Assembly (NCBI GenBank): GCA_951799445.1
Contig: OX637295.1
Span: 6,262,001-6,326,000, forward strand
Source of the DNA: Pseudisothecium myosuroides
Lineage: Eukaryota > Streptophyta > Bryopsida > Hypnales > Lembophyllaceae
DNA length: 64,000 nt
Direction of reading: 5' to 3'
The notes below the pieces were generated by a model, which saw only the letters and a program-made list of their open reading frames with translations, was not told the origin of the DNA and did no database searches. The position numbers were made by a program, and so were the translations under genes. Positions 25,220 through 37,395 of this stretch are shown one piece after another (the stretch's first letter is position 1; each line of letters starts with the position of its first letter).

Positions 25220-25393
25220 GATTTGTTATCAGCAGGGACAGAGACAACAACACACACAACCGAGTGGGCAATGGCGGAGGTTCTTCACAATCCAACATTA
25301 CTAACCAAAGCAACCTTAGAGCTTGACCGCGTGGTTGGCCTTAACCGCACCGTGCAAGAAGCTCACCTCCCTCACCTCAAGTACCTCCATGCC

Positions 25394-25958
25394 CTCGGGG
25401 GGGGGCACCTAGTATTTTACTACAAACCACGTGCGAACAAGTGGTTTCTAATGAACTATAATTTCAGCTTAAAATTTTGAGGGTTGCTTAATAATGACTA
25501 TAGGTTTCTATTGCCAAAATTTCAAACTAAAATAATAGTTGAAATGATTTGTACAAGAGGTTGAAAATGGCCTAAAACGGCATGTTTTTCAACTCAAATA
25601 TTTATAGAGATCACATTTAGATGACCATTGCATCAATACTCAACTCAAAATGAACTTTCAATAGAGAGCTATTTTTAGGAATTTTTTGTTCATTTTTTAG
25701 ACAATTTTTTAGGATATAATATAGGGGTGTGAAAGTTATTTTTCAGTTGTACAGTGTATCTAATTACTTCAAAAATTTGTAACTAATTATCATTAACAAA
25801 TAAAAATATCAATAATTCAAAACATAAACTTTTGAAGTAGGAAAATCTAGTCATATTTTTTTTATTTCATTTTATTTAAATTTTAGGATATAATATAGGG
25901 GGTCCAAAGTTTTGTTCGCACGTGTTTTCTAATGGACACTCTAAGTGACCCCCCCGAG
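25394..25958. mobile_element. 565-bp MITE inside P450 exon 4
   Basis: Perfect 8-bp direct repeats TCCATGCC flank it (25386-25393 and 25959-25966). The ends are inverted repeats of about 45 bp: CTCGGGGGGGGGCACCTAG and, from the right, CTCGGGGGGGTCACTTAG. Both inner sides share CACGTGCGAACAA. Removing the element and one repeat rejoins the P450 frame exactly (..CTC CAT GCC / ATC ATC AAA GAG..). The 8-bp duplication with long TIRs fits a hAT- or Mutator-like MITE. There is no coding capacity. Confidence 0.92.
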
Positions 25959-26419
25959 TCCATGCCATCATCAAAGAGACGCTTCGCTTGCATCCTCCCG
26001 TTCCGTTACTCATTCCGCACCAGAACAAGGCCGCAACCAAAGCTTTTGGCTACAACATCCCCATACATACGCGCTTGTTTGTGAACGTGTGGGCCATCGG
26101 TCACAACAAGGGTAGTTGGGAGAAGCCTTTGGAGTTTGTTCCGGAGAGGTTTCTTGAAGGAGGGAAAAATGTGGCAACAGAGTTTTTTGGGCAACATTTT
26201 GAATTGTTGCCGTTTGGATCGGGGAGGCGGCAATGTCCTGGGATGGGATTGGGATCTGTGGCGGTACATTTGCAAGTGGCAAGCTTGTTGCATGCATTTG
26301 AGTGGAAGGCACATGAGTTGGAGTTAGAGGAGGCAACGCCAAGATTGTCTTTGTCAATGAAACAACCATTGTTTGCAATGGCAAAAATAAGGTTGCCATT
26401 GCATTTGTACAAAGGATAG

Positions 26420-27682
26420 ATGTACAGATAATTATGGATGTTCTATGTGCTTTTAGCATCCTAGACCCTAAACCTACACAACGTCCTCGTACTAGTTGTA
26501 AGATATTCTTTTCGGAAGATACTATGTGTAAGTATATACAGAGTCATTAAAATAATAGAGGAAATAATAGAGAAGATGGTAAAAGTGTGATATTCTTGAC
26601 TAGTTGGGAAGTTATCATGTGCAGGCTTGTGTTGTAGTATTTAGATGATAGAGAAAATAATAGAAAAGGTGGTAAAATTATCAAATGTACCATTCAAGGT
26701 GGCGTGGATTTGTTTACTTATTTCCCATTTTTTCATTTGTGTGAAATAACAAATATTATATCCAAAATTCACAACATACTTCTAATAAACTTCCAAGACC
26801 AATATACAATACAATGTACAATGTTATACAACTGTGTTTGTTCAATTTAAAATAGTTTTGTTTTCAAAATGAGAGGCAAATATTTGGTTTCTAAAAACTC
26901 AAACTCCAAAGTCATTTGGATAGTTGGATCTAAGCAGACTAATAGGAACCAACTTGGGTGTAACCAATGCTTTTTTTTTTTTAAGAATCTTCATTCTTAC
27001 TCTTGAATATGAATTAAAATATGAAAAAAATATATAGTGCATTGTTTTTTAGATATGGCTATTTGACATAATACAAAACAAAAATAATCATGTCAAGTTT
27101 CTAAATATTAAAAAGACAAAAATGTAGTTGTAACTACTCCTTAAGCCATCCATAATGGATCCTTAATTCATCCAATTAAGGAGTATTTTAGATGAATAAG
27201 CAACAATTTTGGGTAGAATATTTCAACAAGGTTTTCTATAAGCACTTCAATCACGTTTCCTATTAGTGTGCTTTGACCCAACTGCATGGTTTGGTGTCTC
27301 AATATTGTCACAATTTGATTCGCTAATCAAACATCTCAAGAGAGGCTTGACCTAAAGAGAGCCTTTATAAGTGGATTCTTTTTGGAAAACATGCCCATTT
27401 AGAACTTCAAATATATTATGCCAAAGAAAGAAAAAATTTAAAATAAAAAAGTAAATCTATATAAAATGACTTCCAAAAAATGGACCTAATTTTCATGGTA
27501 TAAAAGTCCACAAAGACATGAACTACATAGATAACGGCACCAAAGAATTCATTAATAGATTAAAAATATTTTTGTTTATTATTACATTAGTTACTATAAA
27601 TCATTCTTATATGTTTTCTTTAAAAAAAAAGTCCACATGTATAAAAATTAACTGTTGCGATAATCCATACATTTATCTTTAA
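26420..27682. other. P450 3' flank, no gene
   Basis: AT-rich sequence with the P450 3' UTR at its start. A T/A-rich run lies near 26971. Nothing else is recognised. Confidence 0.35.
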
Positions 27683-28592
27683 CCTCTAAAGAACCGTTGT
27701 CCCTTTGGGGGACAAATGGGATTTCCGGCAGGTACCTACAGGCTGAATTTTTGTTGTGATTTTTTGAAATTTTTTTTCAAGATAGAAAAATTGATAAGCT
27801 TTGCAGGAATATAATTTTTTCACAATTGGTGCCCGGGAACAAAAGTTATGACCAAATAAGCTCAAAACATGGGACGAAGGGCAGCAAAAAAGAAATTGCA
27901 AAAATTTGAATTTTTTTTTTGAATTTTTTTTCTTGTAGATTATATTTTTTTCTATCTGGAAATCTTTGATTCATTCCATTTGGATTTGTTATGAGACAGT
28001 TATGGACATCTTATTTTTCGGGCAATTAGAGTGTCTTCTTGAAAAAACAAACTTGTAGGATTCATTTCTGAATGCAATTTTTGCAATTTTTGTAATTTTT
28101 TTTTGCATGGTTTAGTTTACTTGCTAGAACAATCTCACCATTGGGATTAGTGCATTTTAATTCCATCTAAAAGATTTTAATATTTTAGATTTTCCTTCTA
28201 TCTTGTACCTACTTCCATTTAACAATTTTTTTGAGAATGATAATTAAGTTTTTGAATTTTTTTTTCCTAGACTCTCAACTCAATTCTCAACTGTAAAGGT
28301 TTAAAGCTAAAAACTCTATAGTGCAAAAATTTAATATTAAAATTCTTCAAAGTCAAAAAAACTAGTCCCGCAATATGCTGAAAAACTTGTATTTTTCACT
28401 TTAAATGCAAATATCTTGCAATCTATGTGGTCAAAAATTCTGAAATTTTTTCATACATTCTTATACTAGTTAGGTGGAAGATCCTACGGTTAGATGTGCA
28501 AAAAAAAAGATTCAATTTTTTTTACTCTTTGCTATAGAAATGGTAGTTTTGAATGTTTTTTGGCAGAAAAAAAGGACTTGGGCCTTCAAGAG
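27683..28592. mobile_element. TTAA-flanked element G
   Basis: It starts CCTCTAAAGAACCGTTGTCCC after TTAA (27679-27682) and ends CTTCAAGAG before TTCA. The right end is an inverted, worn match to the left. The interior is homologous to F (47075-48006) along its whole length. It is non-coding. One flank has decayed from TTAA. Confidence 0.75.
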
Positions 28593-29682
28593 TTCATAAA
28601 AAATAGACATTGGTTGTCAAAATAAATACATAGATGTCTTTTTAATAAATTTTTTATGTTCTTAATCTAAAAATAGGAAAAAAATATAATACTTTGTGTG
28701 ATATTCACTTTGGAATACAAATCTTTCCCTAAAATCAACCTTATAATATGGTTATTGAGACACCACACCATGCATCTACACAAACTATTTTTCACTTGGT
28801 AGAAATAATCTCAAAAATCTATACAAATGTAGCCCATTCTTCTAGTGTACACACCAAACAAGATTTTAGAGATGTCAAAGTTCAAGTTTATGTTCTACAA
28901 CTCAATAGAAGGTGATTTTTAAACACAATTTGGTACCCCGTGTAAAAGATGTAGTATTTTTGAGACAAGATCCTAGAGTCAAAATCACACAATGTTCCAT
29001 CCAAAATGATATACCCAAGTAAGCACTTACAAAAAGTCAAGAAAACTATATGACCTTTTTACACTTGAATAGAGACATACTAGAGCAATGTGAACCCTAG
29101 TATTGTGAGGAGTTGTTACAACAAAAAAAATGCACTAGAGAGACATTAGCAATTGATAATTAGAGAGGCGCAGATGTGTGCAAATTCCCAAGTGCCCACA
29201 ACAAGATTGGAAAGTGTACTTGGAGTTTAGAATTGATTATAGTAACTTTCTATCATTCACAAGTGTAGTGGATGATGTCTTCACACTTTTTGTTCTTTTT
29301 TGTTATGTGCTTTGAAGGATCCTAATTGATTTCAATACCTGGAAATATGAAATATTTCAACTCCTAGAGATATAGAATTGGCTACTTCTTATCAGTAAAG
29401 CACTAGAAGGTTGGATAACACTCTAGGGACACCATCAGTTTGCAATAATGAAGTGCCTTGTTCTTTTTTGCTAATGGTTAAGCAATTGATTGAATACAAA
29501 GACAATACATTTGATGACCCTCACAAGGAGAAGATGGATATTAAAAAGGCCAAGGAGTTGTTGGGATGAGAGTCCAAGGACTGGTGGCTTTGCAATAGGT
29601 ATTATTCCAAAAGATAGAAGATTCCCAAAAGCGTATTTTTTGTGATCACAAGGACAAAGAGTCCAATCTGTAGAAGTTTTTG
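28593..29682. other. No gene recognised
   Basis: AT-rich. A stretch at 29100-29600 has slightly more coding-like composition (for example a plus frame with KDNTFDDPHKEKMDIKKAKELL near 29500) but is full of stops. It may be a worn-out transposon gene. No family could be named. Confidence 0.3.
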
Positions 29683-29686
29683 CCTA

Positions 29687-30418
29687 GGGTCATTGCAAGA
29701 AAGACCGGTACTGAAACATTGTCAGAAGATGAGTATGGAAGCTTCTTTTTGCTATAACTTTTGCAGCATGACTCGCATTAATTTGAAATTTTTATTGGAG
29801 ATGTCTCTCTTGAATTTAATCATATCTCATATTTTTCAGAAATTTCCAAAAATTATTTTATATTTAAAAATCATTTAAACTAATATGTCACGTTTTGAGT
29901 TTTAAGGGGTTTTAGTACTATGGAGTCCCCAAATTTAATGATTTGGAGCTGAAATTTCTATGGTCTATTTCCATAGTAGGAAGCCATGTTCCTACCAAGG
30001 GGCATTAAAAAATATTATATTTTATGTCCTCTACATCCATGCAAAAAAGGCTCCCTTGCGCGCGCAATTCTGAATGTTGAAGATGGTTTCAAGATAATTT
30101 TTTGGTGAAATCTCTTCAAACTAGAGTCTTTCAAAATGGACAAATTTTTGGTTTCTTCAAAAATTGTTTTTCCTATTTTGTACAAATTAAAACGTCAAAC
30201 TATGTATTTTCTTCAAAATTTCAGCTCACACGTTTTTGTGACTAATTTTTTACCTTGATTTTTTTTAGATCTGAAATTTTGGTGATATGCTATTCAAGTG
30301 TTGTACTAATTATCCTTATTTTATATTATTTTAAAAAATTCATATGCAAAAAACTCATAGTACTGGGAGTACTAGCCGAAAATAGCCAAAAAACAACAAG
30401 TCATTCTTGCAACGACCC
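29687..30418. mobile_element. TIR element P1 with 4-bp duplication
   Basis: The inverted ends are GGGTCATTGCAAGAAAGAC on the left and GGGTCGTTGCAAGAATGAC from the right. They are flanked by CCTA (29683-29686 and 30419-30422). The interior is homologous to P2 (32964-33685), read on the opposite strand. About 732 bp, non-coding. Superfamily is uncertain. Confidence 0.75.
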
Positions 30419-30422
30419 CCTA

Positions 30423-32959
30423 ATTGAGGTTAGGATACAACAATATAATTATTCTAGCTGGTGTTATGCCATCTACTTTTCTTTCTTCCAAATCAACTTT
30501 TGATGGAGTTTGATCCACTTCACATGACGATGAGCTTGCTTCAATTTTAATTAGGTAGAATCTTAGTTTGTAGGTTAAAGATTGTAAGTTTGGTTCTTGG
30601 ACTAAGCTTCCAATTTGTAGACAAAGTACTTTGCTCTCTAGCAGGATGATAAGAAGGACTTTTCAACATTGGCTTTCATTTTGAGCACTTGAGGTTCATC
30701 ATTTGAGCCATAATATTACCCCCGTTTTGTGTGAATAAAAAATCCTCTCTTTTCTCTTGGCAATTTGCTCTAATTTGGATGGAAAACTCTCTTTTTCTAC
30801 ACTATGCCCTTGGTAGATTGCAAAAAAAATCCTAATTGGTATCAACCAACTAGACACAATACAATATCTAATTCAGCAATTGAAAACCATTACTAGATTT
30901 TTCTTCTAAGTTGTTTTTATAACACACCTTTATAATTTTGGAAATATGGACTATTCCATACTTAACCCTTGTGTGTATTGATTCATTGGGTGAGAAGAAA
31001 GAGAGCATAAATTTGCTAAACTAAAATTTACTATTAATTGAGAATTTCTTGATGAGAGTGTATAAAGTCACGGTTAGATTTGTTGTAGTAGCAAATTAGT
31101 GTTCAATAATAATTTCAAATGATGAAAATCTCATTTAGATGCAAAGATTATAAAGTTTGATTATAGTTTATGTGTGGTTGACTTTGATGATCGGTTGCAT
31201 AAGAGCTCAATTGTGGAATCTTTTGATATAATTGAGTATATCTAAAAATTATCCAAAAATCTGTGCTCACAGAAACAGTTGTTGCCCTTCTATTGATTTA
31301 TCAATATAACATTATAGCTCAATTGCATTGAGAATCACTACCCTACAAAACGGAAAAACTTGGGGTTGGGCAACTCAATCTAGCCCATTTTTCCAACCAC
31401 TCCTTGAAAAGAATGACAAAACTATTAGAATATACCAAGCTTTTTGTTCAATATAAGTTTTTGCCCAAAAAGTATATGCTTACTTAGGTGATGTCCCTTC
31501 TAAAGACATGACATCTTCTATTTTTTGTTTCTAATAGTATACAAAATTAATAAATAAATAAAAGGATATTATGAGGCATTTTCTGCTGGTGAACTCGTAA
31601 ACCCTTGCCATTTCTTGTAGATTACATGTTTGGGACTTTTTGTTTAATGAATCTTATCTTTTTCTAATTCATTTAAAATAGAACAAATAACATTATTCGT
31701 CACTGGAACGGAAAATTCCACTGTGCTCTACTCTACTTGAATTTAGCCACAAAAATGGTATTTGTCATTGCAAATGCTCTTGGGCACCCCCTAAATTTGC
31801 AAAAATTTTGATAAGTCTCCACTAATCACATCATTGAAAAATATAGACCTCATTTTTTAAGCCTCAAATCTTCTGCAATGTGTGAAAAAGTTGTCCATGA
31901 TCCTACAAAAAATTGGATGAATGAAAATTAATTTTTTATAAATGCAACGGCATTTTTCTTCTATTCATCATTCCAAATGTAGATTTTTTGAGTTTAGGGG
32001 GGTAAGATTTAACATAAAATTTGAAGAGTTTAAGAACTACATTTTGATTAGATATCTGGGGTGGCTCAATATATTTCTTCTCTACAGTATTCAAATTCGT
32101 ACACCCAAATTAGAAAGATTCAAAATTGGAATGATTCCAATTCTTAATAATAATTTTCTATGACCATCAAGAGCTCTTTGTTTACATCACAAGATTCATT
32201 CCTTATTGCAAAAAATTAAAACCAATAGCTATTGATGGAGCTAATTGTCACCTAATCTTTTTGAATTTCTTCCAACGTCATTGATGCTACAAGCCACAAT
32301 TCCCAGTTTCTTTCTTTGTAATTATTGGATAAAGAGTTTTAGTTTTAATCCCATGATAAAATGGAGTTCAATTTAACAAACATGTTGGCAAGATTTGACC
32401 TAACAAGATGTTATCATTTTTGCAAGTTCTTGTGCCAAAACTTTACATCATTCAACTATAAAGAAGTGTCAGTTTATCCTTTTACAATGCTCTATATTGA
32501 TTGATTTTGCAAATAATACTTTTTCGCTCAGTCCCAAAATGATCTTCCAATTGGAAAAAATGCCTTCTGGATAGAAGCATGCTTGGGGTACTCCATAAAC
32601 GTTGTTACACAATAAAATTCAATGAAATTCATCTTTTTAATATAGATTAAGTTACAAATCTTCCTATAAAAACTTAATTTTATTACAAATTTGCTTGCTT
32701 CAAGTAGAATACAATATCGAATCATCTAAAAAAAATTCCATTAATTGATCATATTTTTTAATTTGATTCCTGTAGCCCCATTCAAGACTCTATCACAATG
32801 TCCATTTTTCATTCATGAATCAAAAAAGAATACAAAAATTTAGTAGAAAGTGTTTTCAAATCACTTTGTTGGTTTATGATGTTTTAATAACCATTTGATA
32901 TGGGATATTTAACTATTTTTTTTATTATTTTTCAAATCATCTTAAATATCACAAAGAGG
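30423..32959. other. No gene recognised; AT-rich intergenic
   Basis: Frames are short and show no domains. A Stowaway-like end fragment lies near 32514-32555 (CAGTCCCAAAATGATCTTCC), without a visible partner end. Confidence 0.4.
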
Positions 32960-32963
32960 GGCT

Positions 32964-33685
32964 GGGTGATTGCACAAAACACTTGTTAGTTTTGTTGCGT
33001 TTTGAACTTTACTCATGATTTTTTTCCAGGAGTACTTTAAAAATAGAAAAATAATTTCTAAAAAATTTAAAAAATATGACTAATGTATACACCTTTAAGA
33101 TGAAGGTAACCACTAAAGGAAATGCATAGAAAATTTCTCTAAGTTGGAGAACTAGAAAAGTGCCAAATCTCAAGAAAATACATATTTTGATGTTTTAATT
33201 AGTTAAAAATAGTAAATTAAATTAAATAAATTAAATAAAAATTGGCCATTTGTAACAACTCTATGGAGATGGTCATTCACTAAAAAAATCACCAAAATAA
33301 TGTTCTATGTGTTTTAAAATGCAAGCAAAAAGAAGCTCACTTTGTAGACTTCCACACAATACAAAATTAGTTATTTTTAGAATTCCTTTGAACAATAGCT
33401 ACAGGTCTTCTAGAAGACCATTTCAGCTCCAAATTCGTTTTTATGGGAACTAAATAGTACTAAGACCCTCCAAATTGGCAAGTGTGACATATTATCGGGG
33501 GCTATTTTTACATAGTATTGTTTTTTTTAAATTCCAAAAAATTATGCAAGGTGTATAATAGTCATCAATACCTTGTTTATAAATTTCAAATCATTTTGGA
33601 GCCAGATTGCAAAAGTTATAGCCAAAAAATTAATCAGCTTGCATCGTGTGACAGAAAATAGTACAAGTGTTTCGTGCAATGACCC
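32964..33685. mobile_element. TIR element P2 with 4-bp duplication
   Basis: The inverted ends are GGGTGATTGCACAAAACACTTGT on the left and GGGTCATTGCACGAAACACTTGT from the right, flanked by GGCT (32960-32963 and 33686-33689). This is the second copy of the P family, about 722 bp and non-coding. Confidence 0.78.
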
Positions 33686-33800
33686 GGCTACATTTAAAAG
33701 GAATTCAAAATTGAAGATTCTTTTGGGTTTCATAATTGAAAATATGAAAATTGAGTTGTAAGTAGTGAATAGGCAAAAAATCATGGTAAAATTCTTGAAT

Positions 33801-33809
33801 ATACATATA

Positions 33810-33840
<31 letters not shown>
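33801..33840. repeat. AT microsatellite plus T run
   Basis: An alternating AT tract of about 24 nt is followed by about 14 T. Confidence 0.9.
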
Positions 33841-33841
33841 A

Positions 33842-34618
33842 ATTTTTTCTATTGATATGATATCAATTGCTAAATCCTAATAAATATGAAAATTAAAATT
33901 TATAAATTTAACAAGTTTTGATTCATAAAAAAGATTTGTCTGTTTGTGTTCTAACAATAACCAATGTTTTTAAAAATTGACTCTCATTTTTATTTGTAAA
34001 ATAGGCTAATTGAAAATTATTTCATTCTTGATTCCTTCGTTCCTGACTAGTGCACCCTAAGCATGCTTGTACCCTCCCATATGATTCTGCAACAAGGGTG
34101 GAATGCAATTTAACCCTAAATTTGCCAATTTGAATAGTTTCTGCATCAAACTCGCTCCAAGTTTGATTCCAGCAAGTCAACAACTCAACTATTATATATA
34201 GAATAAGGGGGGATTTGCAACGTTTGGTAGCAACATCGGTAGTACTGCCAGGAATAAAGCAACGTTTGAGCAACGTCTGGCAAGATTTGCAAGAGGCAAT
34301 GTTTTAAGCAACACCTAAGCAACGTTTAATGAGAGAACTCCAAAGTACTTTGTTCCCAATGGAGTTCACCATCTAGGACTTTATCCCATAAGCATTGTCC
34401 TTAGTGAGATTCCCATGAAGTATAATAGACTTGTCTCTCACATGTAATTTCACAACATATACTTCATTTACACAAGAAGTGTCTATAGTATTGCATGATG
34501 TGTATTGTACAATATTTTATACTATATATTTTGTATAGTATAAACATTATATATTATAATATATTTTGTACAATATAAATATTGAACATAAATATTGGTG
34601 TTTCATTGGTTTAGAATA
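33842..34618. other. No gene; start of the AACGTT-rich region
   Basis: The left half is AT-rich. From about 34218 the phrase GCAACGTTT/GCAACGTC starts to recur (34220, 34260, 34272, 34320). No coding frame is convincing. Confidence 0.35.
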
Positions 34619-34622
34619 TTAA

Positions 34623-35191
34623 CCCCTAAACGTCTGGATTCATCTCCAAAATTGACGATTTGAGAAAAACCATTATAAACTCCAATTTGGAAGAATATTT
34701 TGGAATTGGTATATAAATGAAAGCTGTAGATTTTGATTTTTAAATTCTATCCGTACGGTTAGATCTACTAATGCTATCACCAATCTTTTTCTATAAATTT
34801 TGAAAAGAAAATTTCAGAATTCCTTCTAAATTCAATTACAAGTAAAATATTATCAATTTTTGAGTAAAACTTGTTGGAATGGATTTGAAATAAGGTTCTC
34901 TTCATATGGTGATTTTTTGAAATTTTTGTGACCTTTACATCTTTGACCTCATTTTTGCACATCTAGTTTTGAACTAAAGTCAATGCAAATTGACCACTTG
35001 ACATACTTCCACATTTGTAATTTTAGAAATGTATATATTCTAGTAACACCAAATCCAACCGATGGATAGGACAACAACTTGATAAAGTATCACCAAAAAT
35101 TAGGATGACTTTCATCCAAGCAAGAATGAGACAGAAACAAGGATTTGAATCTGTTCATCGTCCAGAAAATGGACGTCGGAGCGCTCCAAGG
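34623..35191. mobile_element. TTAA-flanked element J
   Basis: TTAA lies on both sides (34619-34622 and 35192-35195). It starts CCCCTAAACGTCTGG and ends GCGCTCCAAGG. Its interior is homologous to I (46335-46914), for example ACACCAAATCCAACCGATGG. It is 569 bp and non-coding. Confidence 0.8.
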
Positions 35192-35195
35192 TTAA

Positions 35196-36559
35196 ATACC
35201 TACCTTCCCTACATTAAATGAATTATTGAGAACAAATGTTCTTTATGAAGAGAACAAATAAAACTACATAGGAACTCAAGTTCAGCCGTTCCCAAACACA
35301 CAGTAAATGCTGCTAAATGCATGTACCAAAACGTTGCTTCACCTGAACAACATTTCTAGTCAGGTTTAAAACAACGTTTGAAGGTCCCCAGAAGTTTGCT
35401 TCTCTAGAGTATTGAGCAACGTCCTGGATGATGCAAAGGGTACCTAATTCTAGTAGTGGTTGCACCGCAAGCCAAGAGAGCACATACTTTACAACGTTTA
35501 ATGAAATCGAGAAGAGCTGTGAACCGGTCTTAATATAATTGAATTTTGTCCAGCGATGGAGTATGGACTGGAAGCGCTAGTAACATATTGAATTATCGAT
35601 CATACTACTGAAAATTGAGCAACGTCCATGTAGTCTCAACGTTTTTGAAACAGTCTAAAGCCCTTATATGAACATGTGAATAAGAGCTCTCTAGATACTT
35701 GCTCGTACTTCCGACACTGATGTGACACTGGAAAATTAATTCACTAGCTGGCTGAAGGTACGGTCCATACCAAAATTGTTCCTTTCTCAAATGCATCCTC
35801 CATGTGCACTCCTCGAAGATTTCTCCAACTGCATAGTAATTCATCGTTCTAATTAACCTGGTAGCTAATCTAGCTTTGCAACAACTCTCAGGAGCTTTGG
35901 AGGTGTAGGCAAACAGGCTATCTGAAAGCCACGTAACTTAACTTCGTTCTGCACTCATCAATAACCTCAGATTGATCATGATCTCAAACAGACTTAATCA
36001 AGGCTATTGACACAATCAGAGTGATAATGAATGTCTGTGAGCCAAGCCACGTTCACATTCTGATGATGTGCTGATTGTGTTCCAGTACATTTGCATACTA
36101 CAACCTTCGGAATTGAAGCTCTGGACCCTGAACGTCCCTGAAAATCTAACCCACTTGACGTTTGAGTGGCAATGCTTGAAATGGTAAAGAAACTTGTACA
36201 ACAATTTCGATGAACAACAGGAAAGGAGCTGCAATGCATGGCAAGTAAAGAGTCCCAGCCCGAAGCTCATGAATGTTATGTCGAGGACGGTTTTGCACTT
36301 CTCGAGATCGGTAACTGGTTATGAACCATTCCATGTCTGAGTGCAGATGGGGAGAAAAGACGAACCACTACAACAAATTTTAGCGCATGATCGAACAATG
36401 GAGAATCAGAGAAATAAAGTGAATAAAGTGAAACTTAGAATAATAAATTCTAACTTCAATCAGATTTCGATCCACTATAATTCCAGAAGAGGCACTACAG
36501 ACGTTGAACATGAATTACAGCTTCATCTGAAGGTTCCAACACTGCCGGCAAGTTTGACA
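35196..36559. other. Moderately GC-rich region without a clear gene
   Basis: The composition is richer in G+C than the surroundings. More copies of the CAACGTTT/CAACGTCC phrase occur at about 35330, 35374, 35415, 35491, 35617 and 35640. It could be transcribed non-coding sequence downstream of the putative leader at 36560-36930 on the minus strand. No frame carries a known domain. Confidence 0.3.
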
Positions 36560-36930
36560 GTTTCACTGTCTCGCTCAGTTTCGTCTTCCGACTAGCTCAA
36601 CACCCAAGACGTCATGAGCTCCAGGATCCTGATCATCGGTTCGATGCTCGTTCACTCTTCTCCCAGACAGCCTAGGATTCGGGCTTGGATTTCAATCCGA
36701 TGCATGAACTCGTTCAACGACTGAATTGTAACGACAAAAGCAACCGCAAACAGGAGAACGATGAAACAGCGAGCGAGCGAGAACAAGCTAGAGAGCAGCC
36801 GCCGCCTCGCGAATCACTCGCTTTGAAATCGAAACCGTGGACCTCAAGTCGCACAAGCCTCCAAGCAGTAACTTACTAAACGTTGCTCGCGTACCCTCCA
36901 AGCCTCACAGCCAGATACAGGCCTCCTTTT
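36560..36930 (-). promoter_or_regulatory. Putative CpG-rich leader/promoter, minus strand
   Basis: This is a local CpG-rich island. Read on the minus strand it has GAGCGAGCGAGCG-like repeats and GCGGCGGCTG, followed by short upstream-type frames near 36640-36710. It resembles a plant 5' leader. Just upstream on the minus strand is GTTTAAAAAAAGG (about 36924-36936), a possible TATA-like site. No downstream gene could be identified, so this is inference only. Confidence 0.25.
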
Positions 36931-37395
36931 TTTAAACCCATAAACGATGCTGCAGCGATTTTTCGGCCAATGAATGACAGAATTTTTTTATGTAAGACAA
37001 AAGTGCAACTATTTATCTTCCAAATTTTGTATGAAAAGGGGAGGTCTTCTACAGTAGTTTAATTTCCAATGAGTACTTTTAGATGTTTTTAAACCATTGA
37101 TTCACACAATACCAAAATGGATGATTTCCATGGTCACCAATCCATCCTTCAAGGGTTAATTGTAGCCAACAACAACATGCCAAATAGAAGCAAATCAAGT
37201 CGTACTTTCATAGTGAAGAATTATCAAAAAAGAAACTCAAAGCATAATCCAAATACCAACTAGTAGTGAAAATTTCAACAATACTTTAGATTTCAAAGAC
37301 AATGTTCTATCCCTTCTAGGTATTAAAGGTAATGAAAGCATACATTGGTAAATGAAATTGTTCAACAAATTAACAACATGACTTGACAAAAAAAA
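36931..37395. other. 3' flank of the terpene synthase
   Basis: AT-rich, presumably holding the terpene synthase 3' UTR on its right side. No other feature is seen. Confidence 0.4.

Larger units (their letters stand above)
21156..26419 (+). pseudogene. Cytochrome P450 (A-type), disrupted
   Basis: This is a heme-thiolate monooxygenase gene of the plant CYP71-like (A-type) class. Exons are 21156-21528, 23344-23612, 23986-24273 and 25220-26419, with GT/AG borders and phases 1, 0, 0. Exon 1 has a hydrophobic N-terminus (VAVALLVIHASRLLW, ER anchor) and the proline hinge LPPGPRALPIVGS. Exon 4 has the I-helix AGTETTTH, the K-helix ETLR (E..R), PERF and the heme ligand loop FGSGRRQCPG. Total length would be about 518 residues, normal for the family. 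Two lesions are visible: TAG at 23565-23567 in exon 2, and a 565-bp MITE (25394-25958) between codons of exon 4. The usual C-helix Trp region in exon 2 is also poorly kept. The enzyme cannot be made as it stands. Substrate is unknown; a terpene synthase lies 11 kb downstream. Confidence 0.88.
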
